A stretch of 64,000 bases of DNA from Argyresthia goedartella. Its lineage: Eukaryota; Arthropoda; Insecta; Lepidoptera; Argyresthiidae. The stretch lies in NCBI GenBank assembly GCA_949825045.1, contig OX463820.1, positions 11,048,501-11,112,500 on the forward strand, read 5' to 3'. Both the position numbers and the translations under genes were made by a program. Shown here piece by piece: positions 31,063 through 42,721 of this stretch. The stretch's first letter is position 1. The number at the start of each line of letters is the position of its first letter. Under the pieces are notes generated by a model. That model worked only from the letters and a program-made list of their open reading frames with translations. It was not told the origin of the DNA and did no database searches.

Positions 31063-32779
31063 TTGTACATGTGCCCTTACACGCTCATACCATTAAATCT
31101 ATTTGCTGCCAATAATCTAAAATGGGCCTATAAAAATGCAAATCGTATTCTCGCTACGGGTAACAGAGTTGCATTTCAAATTGACGCACATGACTACGAA
31201 TTTCCGGTTGGAAATGGCTTGATAATAGCATTTTCCAAAGCATTGTAAGCTGAGGGCCCCTCTTGAAGCCCAGATGCACAGTCGGTAAATTAAAATTTGA
31301 CGAGCACTCAAAGTCATGCTGCCTCTGTCTCCCGCTCGAGAAATGACACCTTTTGAGATGACATATTTAAGCGCCACTTAATTTGAGCAGCAATCTGTGC
31401 ATTCCGCCTGAGGATCGAAAGCCCTGAGATGGTCGCTTCATAGATTTAAAACCCTTCTCAGAGCTCAGGCCGCCATAAATGCCTGTTTATGAAGAACAAT
31501 GGATGGTGAGACTATAAAATGGAGTTTAATGTGTAATTTTATGGCTGGTTTGATAGTCATTTTGGTATTTGATTGAAGGTTTATAAAAGTGGTTATTAAA
31601 CGTATATAATGGGGGTTCTATTGGAAAACCAAAATCACTTTAACAATATCAAAAAGGCATCGCGGTTTCAATTTAAAACACAAACCACGTCTAAAAATAA
31701 AATCACAAATAGTTTACAGCACCACGAAGGCTGGCCATCAAAGCCGCTCGCGAAAAAAAAGGAAACCGCGGAAAACTTTTCGATTTTCGAACCGTGGGCA
31801 AGTCCCGCGGGATGGCGGCGGATCGTACCTACAGTCCCGTAGCGACTGACTGACGAGCACCGGGCATAGTGTGGCCGCCTTGAAAATGAAAATCCTGCCA
31901 ATATTTGGTTGGAAATCCGGGAAATCTTGCCGTAATAACTAACTTTGTTTTTTTAGAAATTGCGAGTTTATAACATAATCACAACGGCCCTACGGCTATC
32001 TTGGGATGACACTCACGATTGCAGATTACTACTCGTAGATACGTAACATGTTAATTGAAGCTTTTAAACGGCCCGTTTTTATCCGACTGTAGCGAATGAA
32101 AAGAGGAGGGTTATGTGTTTGACCTGTATATGCAGTGGTGACATAATTAAAGACACCCCCTTATTGAACACCAAAAATTTAATTATGGTAGTACCATTAG
32201 CTAAAATAGGTACCTAGTGGTTATAAAACCATACGCGAGGTTGAATTCTAAAAAATGTGTGCCTAAAATTAGTTGTGATGACGTTGTGGGAACGTAACAC
32301 AAACTTTTTTAACCTTTTAGCGGGCCAGCTAATTAAAGATAATAAAACCTGTGTTCTAAATAAAAAAAAAGGAAAACTACATTCCGTTTTTCTTCATTTT
32401 GCCGCGTATTTTCATGAAACGTCGATATTACTTAGAAAACCTAACTTTTTTCATTAAAATTAATACGTTTTAAACCAATCAATATGGGAAAAAATAAAGG
32501 TTGCGATTCGTCCACTAGAAAGATTATTTTGAACTTTCATGAGAAAGGTTAGTCATACAGAAAAATAGCAAATCACTTGAACTAAAGGCATGCTTGTGAA
32601 TACTATAAAACATTTATACAATCAACATTTATATAATTTCAAAGCTAAGAATATATTTTTTAGTTCTTCTACGCAAATGGAGAGTTTTAAATTATATGAC
32701 CATATCTTTGTTAAGTTTATACTGCTTTCAATTAGGGTAAACCGAATAAAAGATTAGAACAGACAAGTTTTATTCATAA
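31063..32779. other. No supported gene
   Basis: Includes a more GC-balanced stretch at 31700-31900 with CCGCGGGATGGCGGCGGATC that could be conserved regulatory or promoter sequence, but no transcript structure is visible. The rest is AT-rich. Confidence 0.4.
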
Positions 32780-32839
32780 TATTGTGTTTTAAATACAGAC
32801 CAGATATCGAGATATACAGCGAAAGTCTACCTACTTCGC

Positions 32840-32925
32840 GTGTTTTTAATAGGCGTACTTCGCTCATCCCGGCTCAGTCGCTCTCTGGCTGTTCGAATGT
32901 AAGCCGTGTACTAAGAAACATAAAA
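32840..32925 (+). promoter_or_regulatory. Candidate initiator and 5' UTR of THAP exon
   Basis: TCAGTC at 32874-32879 matches the insect initiator element TCAGTY and lies 47-52 bp upstream of the ATG at 32926. No TATA box at the usual distance. Assignment rests on sequence match and position. Confidence 0.4.
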
Positions 32926-33005
32926 ATGCCTTACTGTGCCGTTGTGAATTGCAAAAACTCAAGCAATGTTGTTTCCAAAGAAAACGACGGCGTTACCTTT
33001 CAGAC
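32926..33005 (+). CDS. THAP zinc-finger protein, first coding exon
   Basis: The frame starts MPYCAVVNCKNSSNVVSKEN and continues DGVTFQ before a consensus donor, CAGAC|GTAAGT (33005/33006), leaving two bases of a split codon. The short distance from Met to Cys, the C-x4-C spacing and the VTF block match the start of THAP domains (C2CH DNA-binding zinc fingers, usually M-P-x-x-C...C.N......FH.FP). The second Cys-His pair and AVPTIF end must be on later exons, which I could not find downstream before the next repeats. Could be a host transcription factor or a THAP gene from a P-type or other transposon. The frame upstream of the ATG to 32782 is probably untranslated. Confidence 0.65.
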
Positions 33006-34494
33006 GTAAGTAATTTTATTTCTGAATTAAGCCTAATTTATTTAATAATCAATTATTTTTAATTTCGAGTAGCGTCTCCCGTTTTTACTGAGATAGGTTG
33101 AACCATAGCGTATATTTCCCATGGACTTCATCCACTGCAGCTTCCACTTTACACAATTCATGGATATCTCTTTCGTAGCCCTCAATGAACAGTGAAGCAA
33201 ACTATACTTTCGTTAACCTTACAGTTGCATGGTACAGTCGAGTTGCTCATTTTTCTGTCGATTTAATCAAACAGTGTTGTACAATGCGACGATTCTTGCA
33301 AAATCAGAGACAGTGTGTGGCTGAGAAATTATGCAAGAAGGAAGATGTGGATGAAAGGGGTAATCAACAGGGTCAAGGGACCTGTAAAGTTCCTGATGCA
33401 GGTCTCCATCTGAACGAGGAACCTTACAGGTCGCTCCTCCGATGGGCCTCTGGTAACACGGCACCTGAACCAGCTGAGACGAAGAGAATCATCAGGCAAC
33501 ATCAGCAATGAAGTTCGTCTACAGCTAGGCATCCCACATGCAGCAGGAGTTACTCTTGATGGTGGAAACAAAGGGATTCTGATTGATCTTGGGGGATAGA
33601 TATGCAAGTGACATTATGACCATAGACAATAGTTTTGGGTGACGCGGAGTGCAGTGCCGGGTTTCCGGGTATTTCGAGGCAGTCTACACCAAGCCAAGTG
33701 AGTTTATGACAATAAGACCACCGCTGTATATGTGTATATGTCTGTTCCTGTGTCACCTCGTTACAACTCAACGGCTTAACCTATTTTGATAAATGATAGG
33801 TAATTAGATTCGTTTTGATGGTGCAAGTGTCACTAAGTAAATAAAACAAAGAAAACGGATTTTATGCCCTTTAATATGCGGGCTAAAAAGTATATTTTTA
33901 AGAGGTACGAAGGTTTTAAACTAAGCATTTAGAGGTTTTTCGTAATTTAATACTAAAAAGCAGGAAATAAATGACATAATTAAAAAAATACACTACGATA
34001 TACTAAAAAACACTGAACAAGCGATAAAATTATTACTGTACAGTGTTACATTAAATTAAATTTAAATGCAGGAGGGACCAATCCACACTAATACACTGGG
34101 TTCCACTTGCAGCGTAGGTAACTTAATTGTACAAAATTTAAATCTACAAACTGCCAGATTGCTAAAATCCGAGCCGAGAGGCAGGATCCGCTCCACATGG
34201 CCACACCGACCGGGCAGGAGCCTCGTGTAGTCCCTGAGGCTGGGGTCTGCTCCCCACACCACGCCCCTCCCCCCCCTCCCCCCGCCTCGAATTCACGATA
34301 GTCAGAGCTGTAGAGATTCCGCTTCGTACTATCACAATTCTGAAGGTTGTATCGAGAAACTAATTACGGTGCATATTTACAGTGTGTCAGGCTGAGATTA
34401 ATTGAGTAGGAGTATCTATTTTAACAGCTGTAAAAAGATTATGGTGTTACGATTGTGAGTTTGAGCGATGTTTAATATGGGTACATATTTTTAA
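33006..34494. other. Possible intron of THAP gene; no exon identified
   Basis: Three less AT-rich patches lie here: 33330-33600 (plus frame with LGIPHAAGVTLDGGNKGILI), 34060-34260 (minus frame MVWGADPSLRDYTRLLPGRC) and a C-rich run at 34260-34290. None matches a family that I recognise. Confidence 0.4.
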
Positions 34495-34830
34495 AGGTTC
34501 CGTACCCGAAGGGTGCCAAACAGGACCCTATTGCGAAGCCTCTACTATCTGTTTATCTCATGAACCGATAGAATATGTATTTCTGTTACCACTACATGAA
34601 CAACTAATTAATAACACGAGACTTTATAAATCATCCCCATACAAGATACGTGTTTCAATATCCCTGCCGCTGCGAATTCCCAAATGGGTTCGCACTCGTT
34701 TGGGACTGGTATGAAAACCAAGTTCTGGACTCTATTTTTTGTTTTTTTATTATTATTTGTTAGTCCTTATGTTTTCTTGTACGATGCTACGGAACCCTTC
34801 GTGTGCGAGGCCGGCCGCAGCAGACGGATC
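34495..34830 (+). repeat. GGTTCCGTA-type dispersed repeat, full-looking
   Basis: Begins GGTTCCGTACCCGAAGGGTG, then CAGGACCCTATTGCGAAGCC, and ends ATGCTACGGAACCCTTCGTG followed by GCGAGGCCGGCCG. Start and end are inverse to each other (GGTTCCGTA against TACGGAACC), as in a foldback. Confidence 0.8.
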
Positions 34831-35011
34831 GGACTAATGCATCAGCTATTTACAAGACCCCGACGTACGCTTTTTGTACGCGTGGTTTTCTTTATAAGTG
34901 TTTGAAGTTACGTGCAACGCACTACTGCGAGGAAATAAAATTAATTATACAGAAAATTATTTTTAGGTAAATTTTGTTGGGGCGGTTTTGAACTCCCCAT
35001 GCCGAAATCCA

Positions 35012-35055
35012 GATTGCAGAAGGCGCTGTTCTTGTGAACAGCGCCATCTGCAATC
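35012..35055. repeat. 20 bp hairpin with one mismatch
   Basis: GATTGCAGAAGGCGCTGTTC at 35012-35031, loop TTGT, and GAACAGCGCCATCTGCAATC at 35036-35055. It pairs with a single mismatch. Hairpin arms this short with a 4 nt loop do not fit a microRNA precursor well. Confidence 0.85.
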
Positions 35056-35084
35056 TTTGCAAAATTTGAGTTCTTACTCAAAAC

Positions 35085-35185
35085 TCAAATCATTTATTGC
35101 AAGTAGGCAAAATAATGCACTTTTACAATAAGGTCAAACACTTACTTAAGTCTTATATGCATGGAAAAATAAATAAAAAAAAACA
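35085..35185 (-). mobile_element. LINE 3' end fragment, minus
   Basis: TCAAATCATTTATTGCAAGT on plus reads on minus as ACTTGCAATAAATGATTTGA, a polyadenylation-type 3' terminus as in insect LINEs. Only the 3' UTR is left. Confidence 0.45.
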
Positions 35186-35767
35186 AATATGATCAACTAA
35201 ACTAATGAGTACAAAACTGATTATGGTTTGAGTTTGGAAAAGGAAATTTCTCCTTCATGGCTAAATCTCGCACAGGAAAAAGAAACTTCATTTTTTAAAT
35301 TTTCGTATTTTTATTATTAACCAATGTACGGTATTAAAATTACCTAATCTAATGACAATATTATAACATCGTATCCATAAGTGTCAATAAGATATCTCAA
35401 AATGGAGTTTGTTTATATGTCAAAGTTGTCAAAATCTATTTATTTCATTTTATAATCTACGTCATCCTAACCTCATTTGAGGTTCTTTAAGCCAGTGTCA
35501 GGTGTATTTAAAATATCACGAGACGTGTTTTTGAACCAAACCAGATGAAATGAATGAAACTCTTTGCCTCCAACAACACCAGCGCCACCAAGCTGCAGAA
35601 AAGGCGGACATAACTGCCATTGACACCACATGCACGCTTTTATCGTCGTGACGGCATAAAGCAGGCTTTTTCAATGTCATGAAGTGCCAAAGAGTTTCGT
35701 TTAACTGAGTGAAGTGCCATCTGTTGACATGTGACAGAACCACAACAAACAAGCCAACAATTCCAAA
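35186..35767. other. No gene seen
   Basis: AT-rich. The minus frame at 35516-35773 (GIVGLFVVVLSHVNRW...) shows no domain and is not supported. Confidence 0.45.
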
Positions 35768-38409
35768 TTCCAAATGTCTTTATTACTGTAGATATTTACA
35801 TTTACTTAGCAATCGTCATTTTTTGCCACCTCTCTACATTGGACCACTGTTGGAGAAGAAGGGCGTAGAAACTCCCACAGATTGATTTTTAGATCTCTCT
35901 TAAAAATTGCTTGTGCTTAACTAATACAAAATTTATAATATCATAGTTAATAATTACATTAGGAATAAATAATTAAAAAACTATTAACAGCAAGGTCTGT
36001 GTTGAGCCAGATTAACCCCATACAGTCCCATCATTTAAATAATCTTGAACGTTGTAATATCCCTTTTACGACAAAGTCGCTTTAACATGGTTTTTAAATT
36101 GCTCAAAAGGCAATTTCAAGATCTCCAGAGGTATCTTGTTGTAGTAGAGAATGCATTGACCCTTGAAAGAATTGCTAACCTTCGCGAGTCTAAACCGGGG
36201 CGCAAGTAGTCTGTGATTATTTCTTAGGTTAATATTACAGCTATCGCTAAGTTTGGCAGATTTTGTAAGGTTCTTGCGTACATACATTATATTTTCGAAA
36301 ATAAATTGACTAGCTACAGTTAGTATGTCAATTTCTTTAAAAAGCCCTCTTTAGAAGTCTTTGCGTTTTAATTTATAAATTGCTCTTTTCTGTAAAATAA
36401 AAATAGTTTGAATATTCACTGCTTTCCCCCACAACAAGATACCATAGGACATGACACTATGAAAGTAACTAAAATATACTAGCCCAGATGTATCCACATC
36501 CGTGTTTTGTCTGATGTTCCTAACAGCGTAAGCCGCAGAACTTAATTTACCAGCCAATGTATCTATGTGGGGTCCCCACTGTAATTTGCTATCAATAGTT
36601 ATTCCAAGAAACTTCGTGTCATTTACTAATTCTAACGTGCCGCTGTCTAACACCAAACTGTTCTCAACTTGCCTGACATTTGGAAGTGAGAATTTGAGAC
36701 ATTTGGTTTTACCAGCATTTAACAATAAATTATTAACTGTGAACTAATTCAAGGTTAAAGACAATACTCCATTAACATCATCAAAATCTTCTTTTGGTCT
36801 TTCAATTTTGAAGACCAGTGGAGTGTCATCAACAAACAACACTATATCAGTCAATTTCTCCACCATGAAAGGCAGATCGTTAATATACATTCACCAGGAA
36901 TAAGAAAGGGCCTAATATGAAACCTTGTGGAACGCTAATTTTTACTCCCGATGCATCAGAATTAACACCGTTGACTTCTGTCTGTTGAATTCTATTGCTT
37001 AGGTATGATCTAAGTACATCCAACGCTTTATTTCTAACTCCAACATCAATCAAATCATTACAATCAAATGCCTTCGACAGATCGCAAAAAACTCCGATAG
37101 CATCCTGTGCGGCCTCCCATGCAGAGTAAAATATGAGATGTAAGAGTAATACCTGCATCCGTAGTCGATTTACCCCTAGTGAAAGCGTATTGTTTGGCGT
37201 GGAGTTGTTTTGTACGGTTGAAGTGTGAGAGCATTTGATTGAGAATAATCTTTTCAAAAATTTTACTTAGTGCTGGAAGAACAGATATTGGTCTGAAATT
37301 TGAAGGATCACCCTTGTCTCCCGACTTGAACAGAGGTATCAGTTAACTGTATTTCATGAGGTCTGGGAAAGCTCCATCGTCGACACCTTTATTTAATATA
37401 TAAGCTAGGTGTGGGGCTATAACAAGTATTATTGAACCAATGACTGTGACTGATACACCCCACAGGTCTTCAGTATGTTTTAAGTTAAGTAATCTATACG
37501 TTTTGACAACATGATGAAATTTAAAATCTACATCACTGATGCTAGTACTGTTTTTTAATAGAGTCTCTGCTTCATATGGAGATGAATTTAGACGCTCTGT
37601 TGTGAGTAAGGGTACATTGGTGAAGAATGTTTCAAAAGCTCAGCGTTGGATTTAACAACATTATCACCTATCTTTAAGCAGAAATCATTTTCCCTTGGTA
37701 TAACTTTGCCAGTTTCACGGTTTATGATTTGCCAAACCGTTTTCATTCTATTATTTGAATTTTGTATTTTTCTATTAATGTGAAAAGTTTTTGCAGTTCT
37801 ACAAACCAACTTGAAAGTTTTGGAATATTTTTTAACATAGTCATGAAATTTTATATCAAAGTTATAGGATTTTTGTTCATAAAGGTCATACAAGATAGCC
37901 CTACTTTTGCGAATTACAAATGTTGCCCAGTCATTAAATTTAGATTTACCGTTGTTGCCACAGACTTTCTTTAATTTAAAAACTGTATCGAATTCTGTTT
38001 GAATAATGTTGAAGAAATCAGAATAGATTTTGTTAGGGTTATGTTCATCAAAATCCGGTACTGGCAAATTTATATCTAACTTTTTCATATACGTCTCTAG
38101 TCTATGGGATGTAATAGGCCTATAAAATGATGGATCAGTCCTATTTTTACTGGCAATTGGGAATGAAACTGTTTGACCACTGTGATCGGAGGGTAAGCAG
38201 TTAATTTCTTTTTTACTTGTGAATACACAGTCACAAAAAACGTTATCTAAGCAAGTTTGGCTGGTAAGCGTTATTTTAGTCGGCTCTAGAAATACATTAC
38301 ATGTTTTTGTAGTCCCTTGTAGTCCATATTCATTATTTTGGGGCACTAATTGTCGACCATCTTTTAGCATAATTTCAAAAGCAGTGTAGAGTGAAAAGCA
38401 AATTTGCAT
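35768..38409 (-). mobile_element. Jockey-like LINE, 5'-truncated and degenerate
   Basis: 2.64 kb on the minus strand: end of the endonuclease, linker, whole RT region and 3' UTR with the AATCTGTGGGAGTTTCTACG and CCAATGTAGAGAGG blocks, ending at a TTTGGAATTTGGAAT tail. Closest relatives are 3079-3842 and 58673-60530. Confidence 0.9.
36066..38409 (-). pseudogene. Jockey-like endonuclease/reverse transcriptase pseudogene
   Basis: 38409-37588 is one open frame: the endonuclease end (LTSQTCLDNVFCDC, then LPSDHSGQTVSF with the catalytic SDH), followed by linker helices (IRKSRAILYDLYEQK, WQIINRETGK). Next, with stops and shifts, come LIPLFKSGDKGDPSNFRPIS, KIFEKIILNQ, a disrupted FCDLSKAFDCN (first catalytic Asp), VPQGFILGPFLFLV and FVDDTPLVFKI in place of FADD. 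KFLGITIDSKLQWGPHID and YFSYFHSVMSYGILLWGKA close the domain, and the tail reads KGQCILYYNKIP. At least four frame breaks make it inactive. Confidence 0.9.
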
Positions 38410-38674
38410 TAGTTATGTCGGTCGGTATAGAGCTTTTGTAAAAAAGATAAAAATGTGGTGGCGATGTGGTGAACCGAATATCGAGGGTCACGTTACAAAT
38501 GACGCGAGGATATTCAGTGTGTATTTTTGACGCTCTCACAGAATCCCTTTGTGAATTGCAAAAATGTAGTGTTAATATTTTGGAGTATGAGCATTTCGCT
38601 GGAAAGTATGTATAGGTAGGTACCTATTGCTGATCCAATAGACGAGATAACACTTTCAGCAATAAGCAAAATCG
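38410..38674. other. No feature seen
   Basis: Short unassigned stretch beyond the truncated 5' end of the LINE. Confidence 0.4.
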
Positions 38675-38930
38675 GTGGCTAGTCTGACTCGCGTACGAAG
38701 GGTTCCGTACTATCTTCCTCCCGCACGCCTCCTGTGTGGGGATCCTCTTTAATTTTCGCGCGTCGCATGTAGTTCATTTTTTTGCGGTGCAGCAAGAGAT
38801 ATTAATATTTTGTGAAAATTTCAACTATCTCCCTAGTATGGTTCATGAGATTCAGCCCGCTGACGGACAGACATACGGTCGGACAGCGGAGGCTCAATGA
38901 TAGTTTAGGTAAGGAACCCTAAAAAAACAC
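38675..38930 (-). repeat. GGTTCCGTA-type dispersed repeat
   Basis: GTCTGACTCGCGTACGAAGG plus GTTCCGTACTATCTTCCTCC at one side; CCGCTGACGGACAGACATAC, CAGCGGAGGCTCAATGATAG and AAGGAACCCTAAAAA at the other. Internally shortened relative to 42722-43133. Confidence 0.8.
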
Positions 38931-39575
38931 ACTTTAAATACAAAAAAACAGTATTAGAGCACCTTACTTTATCCAATGACAAATGTATCTAATTTGTTTA
39001 CCTGGGTCTTGCATGCATGCATGGTGGATTTGCACCCACATTCAGTGATTGTGTCGAACGCGATAAGTTGTACCATAACGTTTGTGACACCGTTCGTTCA
39101 TGACTGAATGTTACAGACATGACTATTGTAATGCTTTGTTCATAATGATAGTACCGACATAAAACTTAATTTGTTAATTAGAGTTTGATTGTAAACGATT
39201 GATTGATTGAGTTAATCAATAAATCAGTCAGAATATTCTTTATTCTATTGGATAATTACGTATCTCTTAGAGCACGTCATTCATTTAATACTAGGTATAA
39301 CTTTCGCATTTATAATATTTATAATAAGAGTATAGCGAGAATTAAGATTTTAATTCGATCCCCTTTCACCCCCCCCCCCCCAATAGAAATTTTCAAAACT
39401 TTTTATATACTTTTTAAGTAGATCAAAGTACTGTATCTTCAACGTTGACCTTGATTTTGACATTAACGTGTACACAGCATATAGTACAACCAATCAGGTA
39501 TAGCGAAGAAGCTCAACCACGAATTCACGATACGTCATCACGACTATTTTAGAAAGAGAGGGTGTGATTCACAGG
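38931..39575. other. No gene seen; 12-13 bp poly(C)
   Basis: AT-rich with a C homopolymer at 39369-39381. No recognised feature otherwise. Confidence 0.5.
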
Positions 39576-39786
39576 TATTAGTTAAACATAACCAATTTTT
39601 TAAAGAGATCTAGAAATCAATCTGTGGGAGTTTCTTCGCCCTGCTTCTCCCACATAGGTCCAATGTAGAGAAGAGTCAAAAAAACCTTTATTAATTATAT
39701 GTAAATAAGTATTTATTTACTTACTAACTTACTTAAGTATTTAATTACTGTATAGTAATAATGAAACTTTGACTTTGACTTTGATT
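39576..39786 (+). mobile_element. Jockey-like LINE, 3' UTR only
   Basis: TTAAAGAGATCTAGAAATCA, TGTGGGAGTTTCTTCGCCC, CCAATGTAGAGAAGAGTC and the terminal TTTGACTTTGACTTTGA are the 3' blocks of the LINE at 3079-3842. Extreme 5' truncation. Confidence 0.85.
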
Positions 39787-39794
39787 ACACAAGC

Positions 39795-39880
39795 TTCCAA
39801 ACTAGCGTTCTTGAACCGCGCTCATACGATACGGAAATACGTTATGGATAAAAGAACATGTCTGGACCCACCTTAACATA
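39795..39880. mobile_element. End of TTAA-flanked MITE
   Basis: GCGCTCATACGATACGGAAA, then AAAAGAACATGTCTGGACCC and ACCTTAA repeat the right end of the element at 21772-22092. The left part is missing. Confidence 0.7.
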
Positions 39881-40041
39881 ACGCATTTTGTAACACATCA
39901 TTTCATGACAAAAAAGCTTGGTAAAAATAAAAATATATTTTATTGCGGATGGTCTCGGACTGGTCAGTAGTTTTATTCAATTATGTGATAATAAACCTTC
40001 TTAATGAATGACGCATAACAGTTAGACAGAAATAGTACATT

Positions 40042-40198
40042 ATGTTTGTACCCTAGTCATGGTTGTCTATCTAAGTATAATATTTATCTATATAAGTATG
40101 TGTATCGTTGTCTAGTACCCAAGATACAGCGAATCCTAGTTTGGGGCTAGAGATCAATGTGTGTAAATAGTGTCCAAGGTATTATTATTATTATTATG
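40042..40198 (+). mobile_element. SINE group A, 5'-truncated
   Basis: From TGTTTGTACCCTAGTCATGG to GTCCAAGGTATTATTATTAT it equals the body and tail of the SINE at 17201-17450. The tRNA-like head is missing. Confidence 0.88.
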
Positions 40199-40435
40199 AT
40201 ACAAGTGTGGAAAGTAGATTATCGCACACGAGGCGGTATTACACGCGCGAGCCGCTAGGCGAGCGCGTTAAGATAGCCAAGCATGTAATAATCAATGCAC
40301 ACAAGGATCATGCGTCGTTTTTCAACTCACTTGCGAGGAAATAAATAGACGCAGCGAAACTTCTCATAATATTCTACCTTTTATTTAAAATTCAGTGTTA
40401 TTAGTTATTAAAGATTACAATTACCAAAGTTATAC

Positions 40436-41854
40436 CTAATCGTTTTTGTTATAGTTATTGATAGTAATTTCTTCATTAACATTTTCTTGTGTAAAGGTCG
40501 GCGATTGTATATTATTTTCATATGAGTTGAATGAATAATGTATATCTACGGGAACATTAGTGGAATCAGAGGGCACTAAACTAGTAGATGGTCGCGGCTC
40601 AGGGCACGACTTCTTCGTTTGTGGCTCCTCCAAATTAATTGCGGCTGTTATTTTAGCGGTAATTAGTGTCTTGTTATGAATAGAATCTTCCACATAAGAT
40701 TCAGCGACTGCGTCAGATCGCCATCCACAGTGACGCTTCAAGGTTAATATATAAGCTCCCGAATCAGCCAGTAGTGTAGCTGAAGTTCTTCTTAAACTGT
40801 GGCCAGTGTAAGAAGCAGCCTCAGGCAAATCTAAATACTTTGCAATTTCCTTTGGCATTGCTCCAAATTTGTTGACATTGATGGTTTGAGCTGTACATTT
40901 ACCTGAAAAAATATTTTTGAATGAAAACAAATATCAAATTTATTCACAAATTCACATTCGATTCATGGGGCGGTTTGTTTAATTTTGTTTATTTACTATG
41001 CTTTGACGTAGTTATGTGCGGATTTGATTTCTAAAATTCTAAAATTATTTATTTTTTAATAAATAAATTAAAGTTTAATGTTATCAGATAATAATATCAT
41101 ACCCTTTTGAAAGTTTTGAACACAACGGTCACTTTTTGCTTTTGTTGAAAGTAGAGCATGATATTTTTTTACTATTTCATAAAACGGGCCATCGATTACA
41201 AAAGATCGCGGAATTTTGTTTTTAGTATTGGTTATTTTACGAGAAGCATTTCTCCGTGGGCTTCTACATCATTTGTTGTAATATTATGAATCTCTTGACG
41301 TCTACATGCACCATTAACGCAACCTTCAAAGAGATCAAATAGTTAGGTTAGGTAAAGAACTTAAGCTACAATAACGTACCTTAATTATAGAGATTTTACA
41401 TAAGATTTATAAATTTCAACTGACCTTTGTTGCCAGGTACTGACTGTCCGGAGCTTCTTTTAGAAACTTTTCAACGTCGTTTGGTGACAATACTTTAGAT
41501 TTCCGACGAGAATATCCGTCCGAGCGTCGATTTAGATGTCGTAAGTCTGCAGTAGGTTTTGATATCAATATCATTATTGATCTTGACGGTGCTTTTTAAC
41601 ATGGAATAGATAGACCAAAGCGTGCTGGGCTCATATTTACTTGCCCTGTTCATTGAAGTAAGCCAGGAATACGTTCTCCGAAAATGACTGGGCATGTTTA
41701 CTGTTTTTCCACTCTAGGAAAGTTTCGTAGGCCGCTAGGTATCTTTCCCTGGATTTTGGTGGTAGCAGGCTATCAATCGCTTTTCGTGATTCGCTGAGTT
41801 TTCTGACGGGGTTAAAGCTATTTGCTCTTCTTCACTACGTGTCGTTGTCGACAT
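40436..41854 (-). pseudogene. Crypton-like tyrosine recombinase, second copy, three exons
   Basis: Minus strand. Exon 1 runs 41854-41425 (MSTTTRSEEEQ, then SLLPPKSRERYLAAYETFLE, SFSENVFLAYFNE, YSMLKSTVKINND, LSPNDVEKFLKEAPDSQYLA) to donor AAG|GTCAGT. Exon 2 is about 41323-41103 (CVNGACRRQEIHN, NTKNKIPRSFVIDGPFYEI) to donor GTATGA. Exon 3 is 40902-40436 after TTTTTTCAG (GKCTAQTINVNKFGAMPKEI, YTGHSLRRTSATLLADSG, LKRHCGW, AVAESYVEDS). All of Arg, His-x-x-Arg, His/Trp and the nucleophile Tyr can be seen, so the catalytic set is more complete than in the 4.5 kb copy. Exon 1 has at least two or three frameshifts (near 41641, 41560, 41815) and the exon 2 acceptor is weak, so it is probably a pseudogene. 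The 3' exon is intact and continues about 90 residues past the Tyr. Confidence 0.82.
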
Positions 41855-42721
41855 TTTTGAATTGAAGGCTTTGAATATGCAAATTATTGGTAAAATGTAG
41901 CGAAAAAGATATAATTTGATGAAATAATGTTAAAAAGATGATTGCTTCATCATAATATTATACTTTATGCTAAAATATACACAAAAATATGAATTGTTTA
42001 TAGGCGAAAATCTCGCACCTGAGATCGAAAAAAAATGCAAAGTAAAAAGCACAAGGGTGTAATATGCGCTATTGTGGCCCTACTGTGTGCCTCGCTACAA
42101 AGAACCAGTTTACGAGCAGGTGTGTTGAAAATGTGTGTTGACCTTGGAATCGAACTGATAAAAAGCACTTTTTCGGCGACAAATCGGTTGTCCACACAAA
42201 ACTGACTATTTATGTTTTTGTAATGTTGTGATATCGTAATCAATGGTGTTGCCACTCAAAAAAAATAATGGAACTATCCGGATTATTCCTTTAATTGAAA
42301 GTAAAGACCGTTACACGCATGAATGACGTAATACACTCATTAAAAAAGTGGAAACATTAAAATTATATATTAACGTATTTTATTAATTAGCGCAAACTTT
42401 TTTGTTAGTAGGGCAAGTATCGTAAGACTTCATACTCGTATTAATCTCAAAATACGGGATACACATTCTATCATCCCAGATGATGGCAGTTTTATACTCA
42501 AAAGCTGTAGTGGGACAAACTAATTTTGTATGGGAGTCATAGTTGTCCAAGTGAAAGAAATAAAAAAATATATAATTCCAAGATATATATTACATTTTGT
42601 GTAATTAGCTACATAACACAATCTTGTACCATTTAATTAAATTTAACAAATACCAATGACCCAAATAACATTCATGCTACAAGACTAATAACGTACTCTG
42701 TGTTCATGGTATTAAAAAAAC
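41855..42721. other. No gene seen
   Basis: AT-rich upstream side of the second recombinase copy. The GC-rich promoter-like island seen upstream of the first copy has no counterpart here. Confidence 0.5.

Noticed and set aside
34684..34905. 73-codon frame with a hydrophobic start
   Set aside because: Resembles a signal peptide by chance; it lies in the GGTTCCGTA-type repeat.
35012..35055. microRNA precursor
   Set aside because: The loop is only 4 nt and the stem 20 bp, too compact for a typical animal pre-miRNA; kept only as a hairpin.
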